A DNA stretch of 64,000 nucleotides. Source: Marinobacter sp. CHS3-4. Lineage in GTDB: Bacteria; Pseudomonadota; Gammaproteobacteria; Pseudomonadales; Oleiphilaceae. Both the position numbers and the translations under genes were made by a program. Within the stretch, counting starts at the first letter, position 1; each line of letters opens with the position of its first letter. Positions 1 through 8,269 of the stretch are shown here, in pieces. Under the pieces are notes generated by a model. It was not told the DNA's origin. It was given only the letters and a program-made list of their open reading frames with translations, and searched no databases. The stretch spans positions 1,116,001 through 1,180,000 of the forward strand of contig NZ_JASGBJ010000002.1 of NCBI RefSeq assembly GCF_030053415.1, in the 5' to 3' direction.

Positions 1-789
1 ACCAATGCCAACCTGAAGGGTTCCGCCGTCCTTGAGCAAGGTGCTGGCATAGAACCCGATCAGATGATCTTCCGGGCTGATCGCCATCTGAGGCGCAGAA
101 AACAACGGATAATCCGATCTCGGATGCTCCAGCAGAAGATCGAACTGGCTATCGCTGATTGCTGCACTGTTGCCCAGGAAAGGAAGATGGCGGTTCAGCT
201 CGCCCACAATCGCCACCACATTACCATCCGCTTCCCGCTGTCTGAGCAGTGGCATCAGGTCGAGGGTCAGATCCGGATTGCAGCTGAGGCTCAGCAGCCC
301 CTTGTCTCCGGCTTTGGTAGGCGGCGCCACCAACTGAGCCAGCACATTAACCCCAAGATCCATCAAGTCCCGAACCGCGTGGGTATAGTTGGTGCATACG
401 TAACGTCGCTGCTGGGTCGCGTCGTTCAGAAAGGCCCCCGCTTTGAAGAAAAACTCGGAGACAGTGACATTCGGCGGTAGGCGTTTGCGAATCACATCCC
501 TGGCATAGTCGAGTTCTGGAATATCGCCATAGAGCCGCTCTACAAACGGCTCCATGAATCGCTTTTCAAGGGTCGAAGATCCGCCGGGAGGCGTCAATGA
601 CAGCGCCGTGACAATGTGAAGGTTGATACCCGGGTCAGCCTGGGCACGTTCATAAAGAGCATTCACGAATCGGATCGGCTTGCCCAACCCAAGCGGTAAA
701 CCCAGCGTGATGTCTTTGCCGACGCGCTGAATCAGTTGATCCACACAGGCCTGGCTGTCATTAAGGGTCAGTGGCATGTCCTTGACCAT
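1..789 (-). CDS. Acetyl-CoA hydrolase/transferase family protein (3' part cut by window edge)
   Basis: Translating the minus strand from the ATG at 789 gives an open frame of 263 residues with no stop before base 1, so this is the N-terminal part of a longer protein. The visible end carries a Gly-Gly-Thr-Leu-Gln-Val-Gly-Ile-Gly stretch typical of the acetyl-CoA hydrolase / CoA-transferase (Cat1/ScpC-like) family. These enzymes hydrolyse acyl-CoA or move CoA between carboxylic acids in the cytoplasm. No signal peptide is visible. A second in-frame ATG at 777 is possible. The exact acyl substrate cannot be told from this fragment. Confidence 0.7.
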   Translation of the reverse strand, partial: MVKDMPLTLNDSQACVDQLIQRVGKDITLGLPLGLGKPIRFVNALYERAQADPGINLHIVTALSLTPPGGSSTLEKRFMEPFVERLYGDIPELDYARDVIRKRLPPNVTVSEFFFKAGAFLNDATQQRRYVCTNYTHAVRDLMDLGVNVLAQLVAPPTKAGDKGLLSLSCNPDLTLDLMPLLRQREADGNVVAIVGELNRHLPFLGNSAAISDSQFDLLLEHPRSDYPLFSAPQMAISPEDHLIGFYASTLLKDGGTLQVGIG

Positions 790-940
790 GAACGAACTCC
801 GTTTTGGCATCAGTTACGATCGTCAGAAACGGATGATCACACGGCTGCCGGGACCAGGCAATGGTCAGGCAATGGACAGACAGAAAATCGGCAATTTGTT
901 GATCGGAAACGGCGGGACGTCGCTTACGCGAGACTGCGAA

Positions 941-1255
941 TCAGAAATTCCACTTGAAGTTCAGGCAGGCGCCCTCTTCAAGCAACGCGACACCATGGTC
1001 TGGCTGTGCGGGTGCAGACGCGTACTGTCGCTTGTTTGCTTTCTGATCTGAAAAGCCAAGGCTCAGTAGACGTGAACCGATGGCGGCATACATGTCCGAC
1101 TGCTGGCGTTCAAAGTCGCCCGACATCTCTTCCTGAAGCTGGTAAACATCCTGAACGGGCGTTTCATCGGCAAATACGCGCTCACTCGCTTCGGCGCGAA
1201 CGACGAAAGCCAGCATATTGAGAACGAGAAGAGCGATAAAAATGCGAATAATCAT
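941..1255 (-). CDS. Small exported protein of unknown function
   Basis: This is a 104-residue protein. The frame is open upstream to 1348, but the ATG at 1255 places a classic signal peptide at the very N-terminus: two Ile and an Arg, then a hydrophobic stretch to about residue 20 ending near Val-Arg-Ala-Glu-Ala. The rest is a short, polar, Gln/Glu-rich segment without a family I recognise. An AAAGG-like Shine-Dalgarno sequence lies about 13 bases upstream. It sits alone between two minus-strand genes. It is probably periplasmic; the function is unknown. Confidence 0.5.
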   Translation of the reverse strand: MIIRIFIALLVLNMLAFVVRAEASERVFADETPVQDVYQLQEEMSGDFERQQSDMYAAIGSRLLSLGFSDQKANKRQYASAPAQPDHGVALLEEGACLNFKWNF

Positions 1256-1432
1256 GATGTTTCTAAGACCTTTAATCGGGCGCGAAGTGTAATGTCGCTT
1301 TGGATTAAAGTCTAATAAATCAGGTCGCGAAAAGATGTGATTTTGCACACATTCGCGCCAGCAAGCTGCCGCCCGGGCCAGCCTTTTTTGTCAGAAAAAC
1401 ATCACTTTATGTATCTGAATGTAACCAGACTG

Positions 1433-1458
1433 ACCCGTGCCTGCTTACGGGCACGGGT
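1433..1458 (-). terminator. Hairpin overlapping the tas stop codon, no U-tract
   Basis: A perfect 9-bp inverted repeat (1433-1441 with 1450-1458, sequence ACCCGTGCC and its complement) with an 8-base loop that contains the tas stop codon. On the minus strand no run of T follows. It may stabilise the mRNA 3' end or act as a weak or factor-dependent terminator. Confidence 0.4.
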
Positions 1459-2482
1459 AGGTGAAGTTCGAGTGCAGCGCCTCAATGTCCGACAGGACCG
1501 CTTCATCCAACGTCACTTCGGCCGACTCAATGTTTTCTTCAAGTTGCTCCAGGGACGTTGCACCAATGATATTACTGGTCACAAACTCACGACTGGTGAC
1601 ATAGGCCAGTGCCAGCTGCACCGGAGACAAACCATGCTGTCGGGCCAAATCCACATAGGCCTGTGTGGCCTCAACACCACGCTCGCTGGTGTAACGTGCA
1701 AACCGGGTATAAAGCGACAGCCTGGCGCCCTCGGGCCGTTTCCCGCCGAGATATTTTCCTGACAGAACTCCAAAGGCCAGAGGCGAGTATGCCAGCAAGC
1801 CTACGTTTTCGCGGCAGGCCATTTCCGCCATGCCAACTTCGAAGGTGCGATTGAGCAGATTGTAAGGGTTCTGAATGCTGGCAATGCGAGGCCAATTACG
1901 CTCCCGGGACAATCGCAGATATTCCGAGGTGCCCCAGGGCGTCTCATTGGAAATGCCAATGTGACGAATTTTACCCTCCTCGGCCAGCTCATGAAGTGCT
2001 TCCAGGGTTTCTTCGATCGGCGTCGATTGCTCGTTTACTTTGTGCTCGTATCCAAGCTTGCCGAAAAAGTTGGCGTTTCGCTCAGGCCAATGCACCTGAT
2101 ACAAATCGATGTAATCCGTCTGAAGCCGCTTCAGACTGTCCTCGCACGCCTTGCGAACATGGTCTTTGGTTAATCGTGGGCCGTTGCGAAGGTAGGTCAG
2201 CCCATTGCCGGGGCCTGACACTTTGGAAGCGATCACCAGATCTTCCCGACGACCCCGTTTCGCCAGCCAGTTACCCAGATAAGTTTCCGTCAGGCCCTGA
2301 GTTTCGGCGCGCGGCGGAACCGGATACATTTCGGCCGCATCGATGAAATTGATGCCCCGATCTGTCGCCAGATCCAATTGTTGCGCCGCCTGGCGCTCAG
2401 TGTTCTGCTCTCCCCAGGTCATCGTGCCGAGGCATATTTCACTGACGTTGATATCGGTTCTGCCGAGCCTACGGGTATTCAT
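1445..2482 (-). CDS. tas: NADP(H)-dependent aldo-keto reductase Tas
   Basis: This 345-residue protein has the same length and overall sequence as E. coli Tas (346 aa), including a long shared stretch around the catalytic Tyr (Met-Tyr-Pro-Val-Pro-Pro-Arg) and the Leu-Thr-Glu-Thr-Tyr motif. The aldo-keto reductase tetrad is visible: Asp48, Tyr53, Lys87 and His131. Family members reduce aldehydes and ketones with NADPH in the cytoplasm; the natural substrate of Tas is not settled. It is transcribed alone on the minus strand, divergent from the glycosyltransferase gene at 2610. The assignment to the family is firm, the physiological role is not. Confidence 0.9.
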   Translation of the reverse strand: MNTRRLGRTDINVSEICLGTMTWGEQNTERQAAQQLDLATDRGINFIDAAEMYPVPPRAETQGLTETYLGNWLAKRGRREDLVIASKVSGPGNGLTYLRNGPRLTKDHVRKACEDSLKRLQTDYIDLYQVHWPERNANFFGKLGYEHKVNEQSTPIEETLEALHELAEEGKIRHIGISNETPWGTSEYLRLSRERNWPRIASIQNPYNLLNRTFEVGMAEMACRENVGLLAYSPLAFGVLSGKYLGGKRPEGARLSLYTRFARYTSERGVEATQAYVDLARQHGLSPVQLALAYVTSREFVTSNIIGATSLEQLEENIESAEVTLDEAVLSDIEALHSNFTYPCP

Positions 2483-2519
2483 AGATCCTCCGTTGTCGTT
2501 CGATCATAGCGCCCTGCCG

Positions 2520-2575
2520 CTGTCACAGGATTGTCACAGCAATGTCGCGACCCTGTCATGGCCTGCTCTCATAGT
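2520..2575 (+). promoter_or_regulatory. Pho box (four PhoB half-sites) with -10 element
   Basis: Four TGTCA-like half-sites start at 2520 (CTGTCAC), 2531 (TTGTCAC), 2542 (ATGTCGC) and 2553 (CTGTCAT), each exactly 11 bases apart, the phasing of PhoB direct repeats. Ten bases after the last half-site comes CATAGT (2570-2575), a 4/6 match to the -10 consensus. This is the layout of E. coli Pho promoters, where the box replaces the -35 element. Transcription would start near 2582 and read into the glycosyltransferase and PAP2 genes. PhoB control is predicted, not shown. Confidence 0.75.
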
Positions 2576-2609
2576 GAATGCCATGAAAGCAGAAAGCTCG
2601 GGAGATAAC

Positions 2610-3830
2610 GTGACTGAAACAAGCCTGGTGATGACGGATAAGCGACACATTAGCATTGTTTCTGAGACCTTTCCGCCGGAAGTCAACGGCGTCGCCAATA
2701 CGCTTCGCTATCTGTGCGAAGCGCTGGTGAAACGCGGCCATCAGGTATCGGTTGTCAGGCCCCGGCAACACAGCGCAGATCAAGCGTTCATCAAGATGGA
2801 CGGCAGCCAGCTTTGTCACCAGTCCACTCTCGTCACAGGCATTCCTATCCCGGGCTACAACGATCTGCGATTCGGCATTCCAGGCCCGGGCCGTTTGATG
2901 CGGCTGTGGCGTCGCAATCCGCCGGACGCGGTTTACGTTGCCACCCAGGGGCCGCTGGGCATCAGCGCTGTGAACACGGCACGAAAACTCGGCATTCCGG
3001 TCAGTTCAGGCTTCCACACCAACTTTCACAGCTACAGTCAGTATTACGGCGCTGGCTGGCTTGAAGCCCTGCTTTGCCGATATGGGCGCTGGTTTCACAA
3101 CCGCACGGCAGTCACGCTGGTTCCGACCCGAAAAACCATCAATACCACCAAAGCAATGGGCATTGGACCAACAGCACTCTGGAGCCGCGGGGTAGACTGC
3201 GAACTGTTTTCACCGGCCAAACGCAGCTCCTCGTTGCGAGCATCCTGGGGATTATCACCGGAAGATCTGGCGGTTATCTACGTCGGGCGGCTGGCACCAG
3301 AGAAGAACGTGCAATTAGCAGTTTCCTGTTTCGAACGCCTGAAAAGCCTGCATCCAACGGCAAAGTTCATCCTTGTGGGCGATGGCCCTATGCGAACCCG
3401 CTTGTCAGAGCGCCATCCGGACTATGTGTTTACAGGCATTCAGCGCGGCGAAACCCTGGCGCAGCACTATGCGTCGGGCGATCTGTTCCTGTTTCCCAGC
3501 AAAACCGACACCTTTGGCAATGTCGTTACCGAAGCCATGGCCAGTGGGCTGGGGATTGTGGCGTTTGACGATGCCGCCGCCAAAGAGCATATCCGCCACG
3601 GCGACAACGGTCTGAAGGCCCGTCTGGACGACAGCGAGGCCTTCGTCAGCCAAGCCTTTCGCCTGGCCGACCAGCCGTCCTTTACCAAGCGCATTCGGAA
3701 CCAGGTCCGGATGGACGCCCTTGATATGGACTGGGCATCGCAAGTGGAACGATTCGAGAACCTGGTCATTCATCCGCCACAGGAGACGCGCAGAGATGTC
3801 CGTCACAAGCAAAGTCTCACAACTTTTTGA
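2610..3830 (+). CDS. GT4-family glycosyltransferase, probably phosphate-regulated
   Basis: A 406-residue retaining glycosyltransferase. The N-terminal domain opens with Ile-Ser-Ile-Val-Ser-Glu-Thr-Phe-Pro-Pro-Glu-Val-Asn-Gly-Val, typical of MgtA/SqdX-like enzymes that glycosylate diacylglycerol or similar lipids. The C-terminal domain carries the nucleotide-sugar site (Pro-Glu-Lys-Asn and Thr-Asp-Thr-Phe-Gly-Asn-Val-Val-Thr-Glu-Ala, about residues 296-310). I chose the GTG at 2610 because GGAG lies 5 bases upstream and the predicted transcript starts near 2582; the ATG at 2583 would leave no leader. Its last 35 bases overlap the PAP2 gene. With the Pho box this suggests replacement of phospholipids by glycolipids under phosphate limitation; acceptor and sugar are unknown. 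Confidence 0.8.
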   Translation: MTETSLVMTDKRHISIVSETFPPEVNGVANTLRYLCEALVKRGHQVSVVRPRQHSADQAFIKMDGSQLCHQSTLVTGIPIPGYNDLRFGIPGPGRLMRLWRRNPPDAVYVATQGPLGISAVNTARKLGIPVSSGFHTNFHSYSQYYGAGWLEALLCRYGRWFHNRTAVTLVPTRKTINTTKAMGIGPTALWSRGVDCELFSPAKRSSSLRASWGLSPEDLAVIYVGRLAPEKNVQLAVSCFERLKSLHPTAKFILVGDGPMRTRLSERHPDYVFTGIQRGETLAQHYASGDLFLFPSKTDTFGNVVTEAMASGLGIVAFDDAAAKEHIRHGDNGLKARLDDSEAFVSQAFRLADQPSFTKRIRNQVRMDALDMDWASQVERFENLVIHPPQETRRDVRHKQSLTTF

Positions 3831-4362
3831 TCTGGTCGACCAGAGGGAATTCCGGCTCTGCCAGTCCATCAATCAACTGCTGCGCTACCGGCCTGTGCGG
3901 CGGTACTTCAGCCTGGTCAGCCGGCTGGGCGATGGCTGGCTCTGGTACCTGATCATTCTGGCCATGCCGATCATTGATCCTGAACGCGGGCTTTCTATCG
4001 CCCTGGCCATGGTAACAACCGGTCTGCTCTGCACAGTCCTCTATAAATTCCTGAAACACCGGCTGATACGGGAGAGACCGTTTATCTCATTCAAGGCAAT
4101 CAATTGTGCTGTGCCACCGCTGGACCGATACAGTTTTCCGTCAGGACACACCCTGCACGCGGTCTGCTTTAATACCATGCTGGCCGTCGCTTCGCCGCAG
4201 CTGGCTCTTGTACTGCTGCCATTTACCGTCAGCGTCGCAGCATCAAGAGTGGTTCTCGGGCTGCACTACCCGACCGACGTAGCCGCCGGAGCGTCAATCG
4301 GTGGCACATTGGGCGTCCTGGCCACCCAACCGTTGGTTGATCTGTTCAGTCGAACAGTCTGA
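3796..4362 (+). CDS. PAP2-family membrane phosphatase
   Basis: This 188-residue integral membrane protein has all three motifs of the PAP2 acid phosphatase superfamily: Lys-x6-Arg-Pro (about residues 86-94), Pro-Ser-Gly-His (about 115-118) and Ser-Arg-x5-His-x3-Asp (about 149-162). Family members dephosphorylate phosphatidic acid, undecaprenyl pyrophosphate or similar lipids at the membrane. The ATG at 3796 has GGAG about 10 bases upstream and lies inside the end of the glycosyltransferase gene, so the two are translationally linked. A phosphatidate phosphatase would supply diacylglycerol to the upstream glycosyltransferase. The 3' end overlaps dinB by 17 bases in convergent orientation. Confidence 0.85.
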   Translation: MSVTSKVSQLFDLVDQREFRLCQSINQLLRYRPVRRYFSLVSRLGDGWLWYLIILAMPIIDPERGLSIALAMVTTGLLCTVLYKFLKHRLIRERPFISFKAINCAVPPLDRYSFPSGHTLHAVCFNTMLAVASPQLALVLLPFTVSVAASRVVLGLHYPTDVAAGASIGGTLGVLATQPLVDLFSRTV

Positions 4363-5410
4363 GCTGCGTGGTGGGCGACTCGTCATTGCGAAATCTCACC
4401 CCCAGCCCCAGCAGACGCACCGGGCGTTCGGTATTGGTCACCAGCTCATCCAGCAATGGCTGGTAGTCGTCCAGCTCAGGCTGTTGAATCTGGTCGCGAA
4501 CGCGCTCTAGGGTGTGGGTGGAAAAATCGCTGTATCGAATCTTTATAAACAGCTTATGAATGGGTTTTCGCCCTGCCTTGCGGCTGAGCCGAAGGTTCAG
4601 ATCTGCCACCAACGACGCCATCACTGACTCGCACGCCTGTTTGTCAGGCAAATCCTGTGAAAAGGTGCGTTCCACGCTCACCGACTTGGCAATGCGCGAC
4701 ACCACCACGTCCCGGTTATCGCGTCCAAAGGCCATCTCTCGCAACCGGTAGCCCTGTTTGCCGAACCGGTCCAGCAAGTCTTCTACCGGAACCTGCTGCA
4801 AATCGCCGCAGGTGGAGACTCCCAGGTCATGCAACTTCCCGGCAGTGACTTTTCCTACACCAAACAGCTTTTCCACCTGCAGTTGCTGGACAAATCCATC
4901 CACCTGATCCGGTGTGATCACGAACAGACCATCCGGTTTTTCCCAGTCACTGGCAATCTTGGCAAGAAACTTATTAGGCGCCACACCGGCGGAAATGGTA
5001 ATACCCACTTCGTCCCTGACTCGTTGCCTCAGATGCTTTGCCATCAGCGTGGCGCTGCCCTTGTGATCGGTCACCTCTGTGACGTCCAGAAAGGCCTCGT
5101 CCAGAGAAAGCGGCTCGACCAGGTCGGTCAGTTCTCTGAGAATGGCCATTACCTGTCGTGAGACACTGCGATAGCGATTCATGTCCGGCGGAACAGTCAC
5201 CAGGCCCGGGCAGAGCCTTCTTGCCTCGCCTCCCGGCATGGCTGATCGTACACCGAACGCTCGCGCCCGATAATTGCAGGTGGTCACCACGCCGCGACCT
5301 CCCTGCCCGCCTACGGCCAGCGGCACATCCCTGAGAGTCGGGTCGTCACGCATCTCTACGGCGGCATAGAAGCAGTCGCAGTCAACGTGAATGATTTTTC
5401 GCTGGGTCAT
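4346..5410 (-). CDS. dinB: DNA polymerase IV (Y-family translesion polymerase)
   Basis: This 354-residue protein is close to the E. coli DinB length (351). The N-terminus carries the metal-binding Asp10 in the His-Val-Asp-Cys-Asp-Cys-Phe-Tyr motif, with Tyr15 at the steric-gate position, and Ser-Leu-Asp104-Glu105-Ala completes the active site. Pol IV copies damaged DNA at low fidelity. The C-terminus ends in Leu-Arg-Leu-Phe-Asp, resembling a beta-clamp-binding tail (Gln-Leu-x-Leu-Phe). A perfect LexA box lies 42 bases upstream of the start. It overlaps the PAP2 gene at its 3' end. Confidence 0.95.
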   Translation of the reverse strand: MTQRKIIHVDCDCFYAAVEMRDDPTLRDVPLAVGGQGGRGVVTTCNYRARAFGVRSAMPGGEARRLCPGLVTVPPDMNRYRSVSRQVMAILRELTDLVEPLSLDEAFLDVTEVTDHKGSATLMAKHLRQRVRDEVGITISAGVAPNKFLAKIASDWEKPDGLFVITPDQVDGFVQQLQVEKLFGVGKVTAGKLHDLGVSTCGDLQQVPVEDLLDRFGKQGYRLREMAFGRDNRDVVVSRIAKSVSVERTFSQDLPDKQACESVMASLVADLNLRLSRKAGRKPIHKLFIKIRYSDFSTHTLERVRDQIQQPELDDYQPLLDELVTNTERPVRLLGLGVRFRNDESPTTQLRLFD

Positions 5411-5451
5411 GGCGCTGCCATTCGGAATAGCGTTACGATCAAGTCCTGGAT

Positions 5452-5467
5452 CTGTACATATGTACAG
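5452..5467. promoter_or_regulatory. LexA (SOS) box
   Basis: The sequence CTGTACATATGTACAG is a perfect 16-base palindrome that fits the LexA consensus CTGT-N8-ACAG at every fixed base. It lies 42 bases before dinB and 82 bases before the divergent DUF1244 gene, so LexA bound here could affect both. A weak promoter (TTGTAT at 5470, GAGAAT at 5492) for the rightward operon lies just beside it. Confidence 0.92.
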
Positions 5468-5548
5468 CCTTGTATCTTAAGGTAACATGCAGAGAATGTC
5501 AGGATCGTGCTAGACGAACCGCCAACAATGTCAGAGGTAAGCGACACC

Positions 5549-5830
5549 ATGACTGACCAGATTCCCGAAAATTCCCAGACTGAAATTGAAGCCGCTGCTT
5601 TCCGCAAACTGGTAAGCCACCTGCGCGAGCACACAGAAGTCCAGAACCTCGACCTGATGAACCTGGCGGGGTTCTGCCGTAACTGCCTGTCAAAATGGTA
5701 TCGCGCCGAAGCCAGCGAGCGTGGCTTTGAGCTGTCAGATCCGCAGGCACGCGAAATTATTTACGGGATGCCCTACGAAGAATGGAAAGCGGCCTATCAA
5801 ACCGGGCCCAAACAGGATCACAAGGAATGA
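5549..5830 (+). CDS. DUF1244-family protein
   Basis: This 93-residue cytoplasmic protein has the Asn-Leu-Ala-Gly-Phe-Cys-Arg-Asn-Cys-Leu-Ser-Lys-Trp-Tyr segment that marks DUF1244, with two close Cys residues. No function is established for the family. I chose the ATG at 5549; GAGG lies about 12 bases upstream, and starts at 5528 (ATG) or 5507 (GTG) remain possible. Its stop overlaps the next start (ATGA at 5827-5830), so it is the first gene of a tight operon with hopJ and minCDE, behind the LexA-box region shared with dinB. Confidence 0.75.
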   Translation: MTDQIPENSQTEIEAAAFRKLVSHLREHTEVQNLDLMNLAGFCRNCLSKWYRAEASERGFELSDPQAREIIYGMPYEEWKAAYQTGPKQDHKE

Positions 5831-6213
5831 ATGTCAATGAGAGGGTGAGAATCCACCTCGCCTCCATTGATGCAGGCCACGGACACTTCAAAGATACGCT
5901 GGAGTTGATCAGCGCAGCCTTCGATTACGAACCGGCCGGCTTTCATAACGGGCCACTGTTCAACGCCGCGGGAGAAAACGAAGGCTCATGCCGTGTATTC
6001 TCCCTGGCCCAGTACTGCAACCTGAATGAATCAGACACCTTGCGCCTGTTTGCAGAACACTACCAGAATGTGTTGGATGACCCGGCCGGTGACAGCCATG
6101 GCAATATCCGCCAGTTTATGACGACCGGGTGGTCCGGCATTCGGTTTGAACAACCACCATTACGCAAACGCCCGGCCACAGGCCCGGGAGACAACACCGA
6201 AGAGAGCCTTTAA
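5827..6213 (+). CDS. HopJ-family protein
   Basis: The 128-residue product matches the HopJ type III effector family by its pattern: an N-terminal helix, Phe-Asn-Ala-Ala-Gly-Glu-Asn-Glu-Gly-Ser-Cys-Arg-Val-Phe, and a C-terminal Gly-Asn-Ile-Arg-Gln-Phe-Met-Thr-Thr-Gly-Trp. The family is named for a plant-pathogen protein but is widespread in free-living marine bacteria without a relevant secretion system, so an effector role is unlikely here. It overlaps DUF1244 by 4 bases and minC by 1 base, which couples it to the Min genes. Function unknown. Confidence 0.75.
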   Translation: MNVNERVRIHLASIDAGHGHFKDTLELISAAFDYEPAGFHNGPLFNAAGENEGSCRVFSLAQYCNLNESDTLRLFAEHYQNVLDDPAGDSHGNIRQFMTTGWSGIRFEQPPLRKRPATGPGDNTEESL

Positions 6214-6980
6214 TGACTGATACCGCTGCTTCTGGCGTCACCCAGTGTTTTCAGCTGAAAAGTGCCAGTGTGTCCATGACGGCACTGGAACTGTATTTTT
6301 TTCACGAAAGCGATTTTGAACAAACCCTTCGGGACAAGATCAGCCAGGCCCCTGGCTTTTTCAAAGACATTCCGTTGGTCATCAGCCTGGAAAAATACGA
6401 AGGACTGAGCAGCGAGCTGGATTTTTTTAAAATTATTGGCGCCTGTCGCCGCCACAACATCCATGTGATCGGCGTACGTGGCGGTGACGACGACCAACGC
6501 AGACTTGCCAGAGGCGCATCGCTGGCCTTGCTGCCGGGAGGTGGACAGCGCGATCGAGACATCGCCGAGACCGGACCCCAGCCTTCAGAAACCGCGGGGG
6601 CAGACACCGCACAACCGCCACCGGCCAGAGAGGTTGCCGAGCCTGCAGCGGCAAAAATCATCAATCAACCGGTCAGGTCTGGCCAACAGGTCTATGCACC
6701 GGAAGGGGATCTGATTATCCTCGCGCCCGTTCAGGCGGGCGCCGAAGTGCTGGCGGCGGGCAATGTTCATGTCTATGGCCCACTCAGGGGCCGAGCGCTG
6801 GCCGGGATACATGGGGCTGAACATGCCCGGGTTTTCTGTCAGTCTCTTGAAGCAGAGCTTGTGTCCATCGCTGGACACTATAAAATCTCGGAAGATCTTC
6901 AGGATAACGGTTGGAAAACCGCCGTACAGATCCAACTCAAGGACGAACTTCTGGTGGTAACACCACTGGACAAGGGCTAA
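6213..6980 (+). CDS. minC: Septum site-determining protein MinC
   Basis: MinC (255 aa) blocks FtsZ assembly away from mid-cell, recruited to the membrane by MinD. An N-terminal MinC_N domain covers about residues 1-105. A low-complexity Ala/Pro/Glu linker follows to about 150. The C-terminal beta-helix begins near Val-Tyr-Ala-Pro-Glu-Gly-Asp-Leu and includes Gly-Asn-Val-His-Val-Tyr-Gly-Pro-Leu-Arg-Gly-Arg-Ala, the MinD-binding signature. The start overlaps the hopJ stop by one base (TAATG). minD follows after 32 bases. Confidence 0.95.
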   Translation: MTDTAASGVTQCFQLKSASVSMTALELYFFHESDFEQTLRDKISQAPGFFKDIPLVISLEKYEGLSSELDFFKIIGACRRHNIHVIGVRGGDDDQRRLARGASLALLPGGGQRDRDIAETGPQPSETAGADTAQPPPAREVAEPAAAKIINQPVRSGQQVYAPEGDLIILAPVQAGAEVLAAGNVHVYGPLRGRALAGIHGAEHARVFCQSLEAELVSIAGHYKISEDLQDNGWKTAVQIQLKDELLVVTPLDKG

Positions 6981-7012
6981 GTTCGAATTCACTGCAAAAC
7001 AGGAATGCAATT

Positions 7013-7825
7013 TTGGCTAGAATTATTGTCGTTACCTCAGGTAAGGGTGGCGTAGGTAAGACCACAACCAGCGCCTCTATCAGTACAGGCTTGGCGAAAC
7101 TCGGCCACAAAACCGTGGTAATCGATTTCGACGTGGGCCTTCGCAACCTTGATCTCATCATGAATTGCGAACGCCGGGTGGTTTACGACTTTGTGAACGT
7201 CATTCAGGGCGAAGCCACCCTCAACCAGGCGCTAATCAAGGACAAACGGGTAGATACACTATCCATCCTGCCGGCGTCTCAAACCCGAGAGAAAGAAGCC
7301 CTGACCAAAGACGGCGTTGAAAAAGTCATCAACGAGCTGTCTGAGCGCTTCGACTACATCGTGTGCGATTCACCGGCCGGGATTGAGCACGGCGCCCTGA
7401 TGGCGTTGTACTATGCCGACGAAGCCATTGTGGTGACCAATCCGGAGGTTTCCTCTGTCAGGGATTCCGACCGAATCCTGGGCATTCTCCAGAGCAAATC
7501 CCGCCGCGCCGAAATGGGCCAGGATCCGGTAAAAGAGCACTTGCTGCTCACCCGCTACAACCCGGACCGCGTCGAAAAAGGCGAAATGCTTTCAGTCGCC
7601 GACGTGGAAGAAATTCTGGCGATTCCCTTGCTGGGTGTGATACCGGAGTCACAGGTTGTCCTCAACGCCTCCAACCAGGGCGTTCCCGTAATCTTGGAGG
7701 AAGACAGCGATGCCGGACAGGCCTACGAAGATGCCGTTGCACGTCTGCTGGGGGAAGAGCGCGAACACCGCTTCATGTCCTCGCAGAAAAAGGGTTTCTT
7801 CTCACGGATGTTCAAGGGGGGCTAA
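7013..7825 (+). CDS. minD: Septum site-determining ATPase MinD (TTG start)
   Basis: MinD (270 aa) is the membrane-cycling ATPase that carries MinC and is driven by MinE. The deviant Walker A motif Gly10-Lys-Gly-Gly-Val-Gly-Lys16-Thr-Thr has both the signature and catalytic lysines. The C-terminus ends in an amphipathic membrane-targeting helix (Gly-Phe-Phe-Ser-Arg-Met-Phe-Lys). The frame is open upstream into minC, but family alignment (Met-Ala-Arg-Ile-Ile-Val) and an AGGAA Shine-Dalgarno 7 bases before point to the TTG at 7013. minE begins 3 bases after the stop. Confidence 0.95.
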   Translation: MARIIVVTSGKGGVGKTTTSASISTGLAKLGHKTVVIDFDVGLRNLDLIMNCERRVVYDFVNVIQGEATLNQALIKDKRVDTLSILPASQTREKEALTKDGVEKVINELSERFDYIVCDSPAGIEHGALMALYYADEAIVVTNPEVSSVRDSDRILGILQSKSRRAEMGQDPVKEHLLLTRYNPDRVEKGEMLSVADVEEILAIPLLGVIPESQVVLNASNQGVPVILEEDSDAGQAYEDAVARLLGEEREHRFMSSQKKGFFSRMFKGG

Positions 7826-7828
7826 GGG

Positions 7829-8083
7829 ATGAGTTTCCTGGATTATTTCAAAAGCAAGAAGAACACCCGTACTGCCAGTGTTGCCAAAGAACGCCTGCAG
7901 ATCATCGTCGCCCATGAGCGTGGCCAGCGCGGGCAGCCGGACTACCTGCCGCAGCTGCAAAAAGAACTGGTGGAAGTCATCCGCAAATACGTCCAGATCA
8001 GTGACGACATGGTCCAGGTTGAGGTAGACAGAACCGACAGCCATTCTGTGCTGGAACTGAACGTCACACTCCCCGAGCACTGA
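7829..8083 (+). CDS. minE: Cell division topological specificity factor MinE
   Basis: This 84-residue protein matches MinE in length and in the anti-MinCD region [13 protein letters not shown]. The N-terminal Met-Ser-Phe-Leu-Asp-Tyr-Phe is the membrane-binding segment. MinE stimulates MinD ATPase and drives pole-to-pole oscillation, confining MinC inhibition to the cell ends. It is the last gene of the 5549-8083 operon. Confidence 0.95.
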   Translation: MSFLDYFKSKKNTRTASVAKERLQIIVAHERGQRGQPDYLPQLQKELVEVIRKYVQISDDMVQVEVDRTDSHSVLELNVTLPEH

Positions 8084-8102
8084 CCTCCTATATCTTAACG
8101 CC

Positions 8103-8135
8103 GAGACCGTTGTCACTTTCTCATGCAACGGTTTC
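8103..8135 (+). terminator. Hairpin after minE, no U-tract
   Basis: A 10-bp stem (8103-8112 with 8126-8135, GAGACCGTTG against CAACGGTTTC, one G-T pair) with a 13-base loop begins 20 bases after the minE stop. No T-run follows, so it is a weak or factor-dependent terminator candidate. Confidence 0.35.
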
Positions 8136-8269
8136 AGGCGTCAGATTGGGCCATATTTCGCCTGGTTCCAATCGATGAGATACGCAGTTCACAAACCCCG
8201 TATCGGACACGGCTGAACTATCGGCAGGCGTGGTAGACTCCCGCCATTATTTTCAAGGAAGTATTTGTG

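Noticed and set aside
2343..2609. A longer N-terminus for the glycosyltransferase
   Set aside because: It would overlap tas and the Pho box and has no family similarity.
5827..6213. HopJ as a type III secreted effector
   Set aside because: No secretion genes are seen and the gene is coupled to minC; the family is common in free-living bacteria.
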